Source: Alphaproteobacteria bacterium (GTDB taxonomy: Bacteria; Pseudomonadota; Alphaproteobacteria; SP197). Taken from it: 64,000 nt of DNA. The notes beneath the pieces were generated by a model. It searched no databases. It was not told where the DNA came from and worked only from the letters and a program-made list of their open reading frames with translations. The stretch covers positions 20,001 through 84,000 of the forward strand of contig VGDP01000002.1 of the NCBI GenBank assembly GCA_016869675.1, read 5' to 3'. This document shows positions 60,559-64,000 of the stretch, piece by piece. The stretch's first letter is position 1, and each line of letters starts with the position of its first letter. Position numbers and translations under genes: made by a program.

Positions 60559-61896
60559 ATGAGCGCGATCCTGCACCGAGCCTTGCGCAACCCGCCGCCG
60601 CGCGCGGCGCGCGGCCACGGCATCCGCATCGTCGATGACGCGGGCCGCGAGTACATCGATGCGTGCGGCGGCGCCGCGGTGACGTGCCTGGGCTACGGCG
60701 ACGCCGAGGTCCTGGAAGCCATGCGCGCGCAGGCCGAGCGGCTGGCCTACGTGCACACGTCGTTCTTCACCACGGACGCCGAGGAGGAGCTGGGCGCCGA
60801 ACTGGCCGCCCACGCGCCCGAGGGCCTGAGCCACGCCATGATCCTGTCGGGCGGCTCGGAGGCGATCGAGGCGGCGCTCAAGCTGGCGCGCCAGTACGCG
60901 CTGGAGACCGGCCAAGCCCAGCGCCGCCACGTGATCGCCCGGCGCCAGAGCTACCACGGCTCAACCCTGGGCGCGCTGGCGGTCGGCGGCAACATGCTGC
61001 GCCGCGCCGCCTACGAGCCGCTGCTGCCGCCGGCCCGCCACATCGCGCCGTGCTACCCGTACCGCGACCGGCGCGACGACGAATCCGAGGAGGCCTATGG
61101 CCGCCGCGTCGCGGACGAGCTGGACGCGAAGGCGCGCGCGCTGGGGCCCGAGACCGTGCTGGCCTTCGTCGCCGAGCCGGTGGTCGGCGCGACGCTCGGC
61201 GCCCAGGCCGCCGTGCCGGGCTATTTCCGCCGCGTCCGCCAGATCTGCGACCGCCACGGCATCCTCTTGATCCTGGACGAGGTCATGTGCGGCATGGGCC
61301 GGTGCGGTACGCTCTATGCCTGCGAGCAGGAGGGCGTCGTGCCGGACCTGCTGACCATGGCCAAGGGCCTGGGCGCGGGCTACCAGCCGGTCGGCGCGGT
61401 CCTGGTCCACCAGCGGATCGTCGCGGCGATCGCGGCCGGATCGGGCGCTGTGCAGCACGGCCAGACCTACATGGGGCACCCGGTGGCGTGCGCCGCCGCG
61501 CTGGCGGTGCAACGCGCCATCCGCGGCCGCGGCCTGGTCGCGCGCGCCGCCGCCCTGGGCGAGCGGCTCAACGCGATGCTGACCGAGCGGTTCGGCAACC
61601 ACCCCCACGTGGGCGACGTGCGCGGCCGTGGCCTGCTGCAGGCGATCGAACTGGTCGCGGATCGCACGACCAAGGCGCCGTTCGACCCGGCGCTCGGCCT
61701 GCACGCCCGCATCAAGCGCCTGGCCAAGGAGGGCGGCCTGCTGTGCTACCCGATGGCGGGGACCATCGACGGCCGGGCGGGCGATCACGTGGTACTGGCG
61801 CCGGCGTACGTGGCGACCGAGGACGACCTGGCCGCCATCGTCGCGCGGCTGGGCGCCTCCGTCGACCGGGCTGTCGCGTCCACCCGGACGGCCTGA
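60559..61896 (+). CDS. Class III (aspartate aminotransferase-fold) aminotransferase
   Basis: A 445-residue omega-type aminotransferase. It has DACGGAAVTCLGYGDAEVLE, ILSGGSEAIEAALKLARQ, RQSYHGSTLGALAVGGN, the cofactor Asp in LLILDEVMCGMGRCGTLYAC, and the PLP lysine in LTMAKGLGAGYQPVGAVLV. The family moves amino groups from diamines, beta-alanine, or opine-derived amino acids. The divergent oxidase, the glutamine-synthetase remnant and the peptide-type importer nearby suggest amine or opine catabolism. ATG 60559 is chosen. Confidence 0.92.
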   Translation: MSAILHRALRNPPPRAARGHGIRIVDDAGREYIDACGGAAVTCLGYGDAEVLEAMRAQAERLAYVHTSFFTTDAEEELGAELAAHAPEGLSHAMILSGGSEAIEAALKLARQYALETGQAQRRHVIARRQSYHGSTLGALAVGGNMLRRAAYEPLLPPARHIAPCYPYRDRRDDESEEAYGRRVADELDAKARALGPETVLAFVAEPVVGATLGAQAAVPGYFRRVRQICDRHGILLILDEVMCGMGRCGTLYACEQEGVVPDLLTMAKGLGAGYQPVGAVLVHQRIVAAIAAGSGAVQHGQTYMGHPVACAAALAVQRAIRGRGLVARAAALGERLNAMLTERFGNHPHVGDVRGRGLLQAIELVADRTTKAPFDPALGLHARIKRLAKEGGLLCYPMAGTIDGRAGDHVVLAPAYVATEDDLAAIVARLGASVDRAVASTRTA

Positions 61897-61905
61897 GCGG
61901 ACGCC

Positions 61906-62410
61906 ATGGCCGGCTTCGACCGCCGCACCGTCCTCGGCGTCGCCGTGGCGTCGGCCGTTGGCGCTCGCCACGGTCGAGCCGAGGGTGCGAGCGCGGACGC
62001 GGAGAGCGACGCGCCGTGGTTCATCTCGGAATCGCCGATCGGCACCACCTACCGCTACGTCCACGCCGGGTCGCAGACCGCGTGGGCGGCGGAGGGTGGC
62101 GCCTGGATCGACGCGGCCGGCGTGAACCAGGGCAAGCGCGCCTGCGCTACCGTCGATTCCCCCGGGTCCGGCGATGCCGCCCAGATCTGGGAGTTCGACG
62201 TGACCGCGCTGGTGCGCGACGTGGCGGGCGAGCCCGGTCGGCTGCTCGAAATCATCGTGCGCGCCTCGCGCGGGCGATCGGTGGCGATGCGCGAGGCCGG
62301 GCCCGACCAGGCCCCCGTGATCGACGTGACGTACGGCGACGGCCGCACCGATAGGCTGCCGTGCGTCGCGGACGTGACGTTGAGCCGCAGCACCAGCAAG
62401 GTCATGGGAG
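61906..62410 (+). pseudogene. Exported protein, C-terminally truncated at a junction
   Basis: The frame begins MAGFDRRTVLGVAVASAVGA, a twin-arginine-like export signal. About 140 residues of beta-rich sequence follow (WFISESPIGTTYRYVHAGSQ, AAQIWEFDVTALVRDVAGE), which faintly recalls the DNRLRE-type domain of secreted proteins. Near 62400-62415 the recognisable sequence ends, and the overlapping frame becomes part of a glutamine synthetase; the open frame itself runs on to 62997 without meaning. I do not recognise a function. It starts 9 bp after the aminotransferase stop. Confidence 0.55.
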
Positions 62411-62419
62411 CGGGGGCGA

Positions 62420-62929
62420 TTGAGCACTTGGGGTCGCGGGTTTCTCGCCGGACTGCTCGGGCAGGCCGGCCCCTTCATGCTGCTGTACGCGCCGTACGCC
62501 AATTCCTATCGCCGGTTCAGGCCCGGCTCGTACGTGCCGATGAATGCGACCTGGGGCTGGGACAACCGCACGGTGATGGCCCGGGTGCTGCGGGACCCCG
62601 TCGGGATTCGGCTGGAATTCCGCCTGCCGGGCGCCGACACGAACCCCTACCACGTGTTCGCGGCGATCATCGCCGCGGGTCTGGACGGCGCGGTGCGGCG
62701 CCTCGCGCCGCCCGAGCCAGTCACGGGGGACGCAACCCGTCTGCCGCCGGATCTCCTACCGCTCGATCTCACCGAGGCGATCGGCGCCTTCGCCGCGTCC
62801 GGGGTCGCGCGGGCGGCATTCGGGGCCGGCGTGCAGGCTCACCTCGCCGCCCTGGCGGCGCGCGAGCGCGTAGCCGCGCGCCTCGCAGTCACCGATTGGG
62901 ACCTCGCCCGCGGCTTCGAGTTCGCCTGA
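62420..62929 (+). pseudogene. Glutamine-synthetase-like C-terminal fragment
   Basis: About 169 residues match only the C-terminal catalytic half of a GlnA-type ligase, probably a gamma-glutamylpolyamine synthetase/GlnA3-like member. Recognisable parts are FLAGLLGQAGPFMLLYAPYA, NSYRRFRPGSYVP, TWGWDNRTVMARV with the ATP/ammonia-site Arg, and RLPGADTNPYHVFAAIIAAG. The end VTDWDLARGFEFA is normal for the family. The N-terminal 270 or so residues are absent, and the upstream sequence belongs to the exported protein. A TTG or no start at all begins the fragment, so it is probably not translated. Confidence 0.82.
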
Positions 62930-62942
62930 AGCCAGGGTCTCC

Positions 62943-63698
62943 CTACCCGGCCGGGATCGCCGTCTCGAAGCTCGAGGCGAGCAGGGAGCGGGTGTAGGCG
63001 TGCCCGGCGGCACGGCGGCGAAGCTGCTCGACGGCCAGGGTCTCGACGATCTCGCCACGGAACATCACGGCGATCCGCGAACACATGTGGGCGATCACCG
63101 CCAGGTCGTGGCTGACCATCAGCACCGTCAGTCCATGGGAGTCGCGAATCCGGCTCAGGAGGTTGAGGATCTCGGCCTGGACCGAAAGGTCGAGGGCCGA
63201 GGTGGGCTCGTCCAGCAGAAGAATCCGCGGCTCGACGATCAGGGCCCGGGCGATGGCGACGCGCTGGCGCTGGCCGCCGGAAAGCTGGTGCGGAAACCGG
63301 AAGCGGTGCTCGCCGCCGAGCCCAACCTCGGCGAGGGCCCGGGGAATCCGGGATTCGACCTCGCCCAGGCCCTGGATCGCGAGAGGCTCCGCTAAGATGC
63401 GGTCGACGGTATGGGTCGGGTTCAACGAGCCGTAGGGGTCCTGAAAGACCATCTGTGCCAGGCGCCGTTGCGCCTTGGTGCGGGCTGCGCCGGCCGGTTT
63501 GCCGTCGAGCCGGATCGACCCGCCGGACGGCCGGTACAGGCCGGCGATGGCGCGAAGGATCGTCGACTTGCCACAGCCGGATTCGCCGACCAAGCCGAAG
63601 CTCTCGCCGGCCGCGACCGCGAAGGACACCCCCCGTACCGCGTCGATCCGGTTGGCGCCCCGTCCGAACGAGATGGACAACGACTCGAGTTCGATCAT
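62943..63698 (-). CDS. Oligopeptide-type ABC ATPase, OppF/DppF-like
   Basis: A 251-residue ATPase. Walker A is [16 protein letters not shown], the Q-loop is [12 protein letters not shown], the signature is [15 protein letters not shown], and Walker B is [23 protein letters not shown] is characteristic of the peptide/nickel family. ATG 63698 overlaps the stop of the OppD-like gene (ATGA). This subunit pairs with OppD to energise uptake of peptides, opines or similar solutes. Confidence 0.93.
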   Translation of the reverse strand: MIELESLSISFGRGANRIDAVRGVSFAVAAGESFGLVGESGCGKSTILRAIAGLYRPSGGSIRLDGKPAGAARTKAQRRLAQMVFQDPYGSLNPTHTVDRILAEPLAIQGLGEVESRIPRALAEVGLGGEHRFRFPHQLSGGQRQRVAIARALIVEPRILLLDEPTSALDLSVQAEILNLLSRIRDSHGLTVLMVSHDLAVIAHMCSRIAVMFRGEIVETLAVEQLRRRAAGHAYTRSLLASSFETAIPAG

Positions 63699-64000
63699 GC
63701 CCCGTCCATCCAGGCCGGATCGCGCCTGAGCGTGGGCAGATCGCGCCGCGGTTCCTGGATCAGGGGCCGGCAGGCGAGCAGACCCTGGGTGTAGGGGTGT
63801 TTCGCGCGGATCAGTTCGGACGCCTTGCACACCTCCATGACGCGACCGCCGTACATCACCACCACCCGGTCGCAGAACGCGGCGATCAGGTTGAGGTTGT
63901 GGCTGATGAGCACGAGCGCCATCCCGCGCCGCACGATCAGGTCGTCAAGCAGGCGCAGAAGCTGTGCCTGGATGGTCACGTCGAGCGCCGAGGTCGGCTC
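63695..64000 (-). CDS. Oligopeptide-type ABC ATPase, OppD/DppD-like, cut by the window end
   Basis: The C-terminal 101 residues only. The visible part starts inside Walker B (EPTSALDVTIQAQLLRLL), then has the switch His in LVLISHNLNLIAAFCDRV and the peptide-family tail KHPYTQGLLACRPL. The rest of the gene lies beyond base 64000. It is directly coupled to the OppF-like gene. Confidence 0.92.
   Translation of the reverse strand, partial: EPTSALDVTIQAQLLRLLDDLIVRRGMALVLISHNLNLIAAFCDRVVVMYGGRVMEVCKASELIRAKHPYTQGLLACRPLIQEPRRDLPTLRRDPAWMDGA

Overview
The window looks like about 64 kb of chromosome from a high-GC alphaproteobacterium, most likely near Rhodospirillales. This is inferred from alphaproteobacterial marker families (DUF4167, DUF1178), from gene orders such as prfA-prmC-DUF4167-clpB and hemA/hisS/ispG/rodZ-like, from dense ATGA/GTGA translational coupling, and from strong GC bias at third codon positions. 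I see no rRNA, tRNA, CRISPR array, insertion sequence or phage gene.

Left part (1-36.5 kb). A partial M23 peptidase and a YcaQ-type DNA glycosylase lead into a small catabolic cluster. That cluster holds a frameshifted alpha/beta hydrolase, a 2-keto-4-pentenoate hydratase-like protein, an N,N-dimethylformamidase large-subunit homologue and a frameshifted cytosine-deaminase-like amidohydrolase. A Phd/PIN toxin-antitoxin pair with a visible operator follows. Then comes a long minus-strand housekeeping block: clpB with a candidate heat-shock promoter, DUF4167, prmC, prfA, hemA, hisS, ispG, rodZ-like, a nitronate monooxygenase and lysC. Next are ubiG, a TerC-family pseudogene, DUF1178, nitrilase, grxC, comF, a HAD phosphatase, an APH/choline-kinase protein, argG, rlmN, thpR, and tesA divergent from a ybbA/ybbP pair.

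Middle part (36.5-45.4 kb). This is a ureide/amino-acid region in decay. A PuuE-type polysaccharide deacetylase and a hydantoinase/dihydroorotase carry stops and frameshifts, and the hydantoinase remnant runs in frame into an SDR that has lost its N-terminus. Beside them lie an intact diaminopropionate ammonia-lyase and an intact five-gene branched-chain-type ABC importer (livKHMGF-like).

Right part (45.4-64 kb). A GntR/FadR regulator is divergent from a plus-strand run of genes: a gentisate-dioxygenase-like bicupin, an LVIVD beta-propeller, RidA, a glutathione transferase, a 3-hydroxyacyl-CoA-dehydrogenase-family protein, a BMP-type ABC importer (binding protein, double ATPase, two permeases) and a metallo-hydrolase. 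The last enzyme closely resembles 4-pyridoxolactonase, and the dehydrogenase resembles FHMPC dehydrogenase, both of the Mesorhizobium vitamin B6 degradation pathway. The group may therefore be a pyridine/vitamin B6 uptake and breakdown locus with an unrecognised transporter. Beyond a large foldback repeat come a class V aminotransferase-like protein, a three-subunit FAD/2Fe-2S amine or opine dehydrogenase, a class III aminotransferase, another broken junction (a truncated exported protein abutting a truncated glutamine synthetase) and two oligopeptide-type ABC ATPases.

The most striking pattern is that damage is confined to accessory genes, while about 50 other genes are clean. At least four of the in-frame stops fall exactly where relatives of those proteins have tyrosine (TAC to TAA or TAG).
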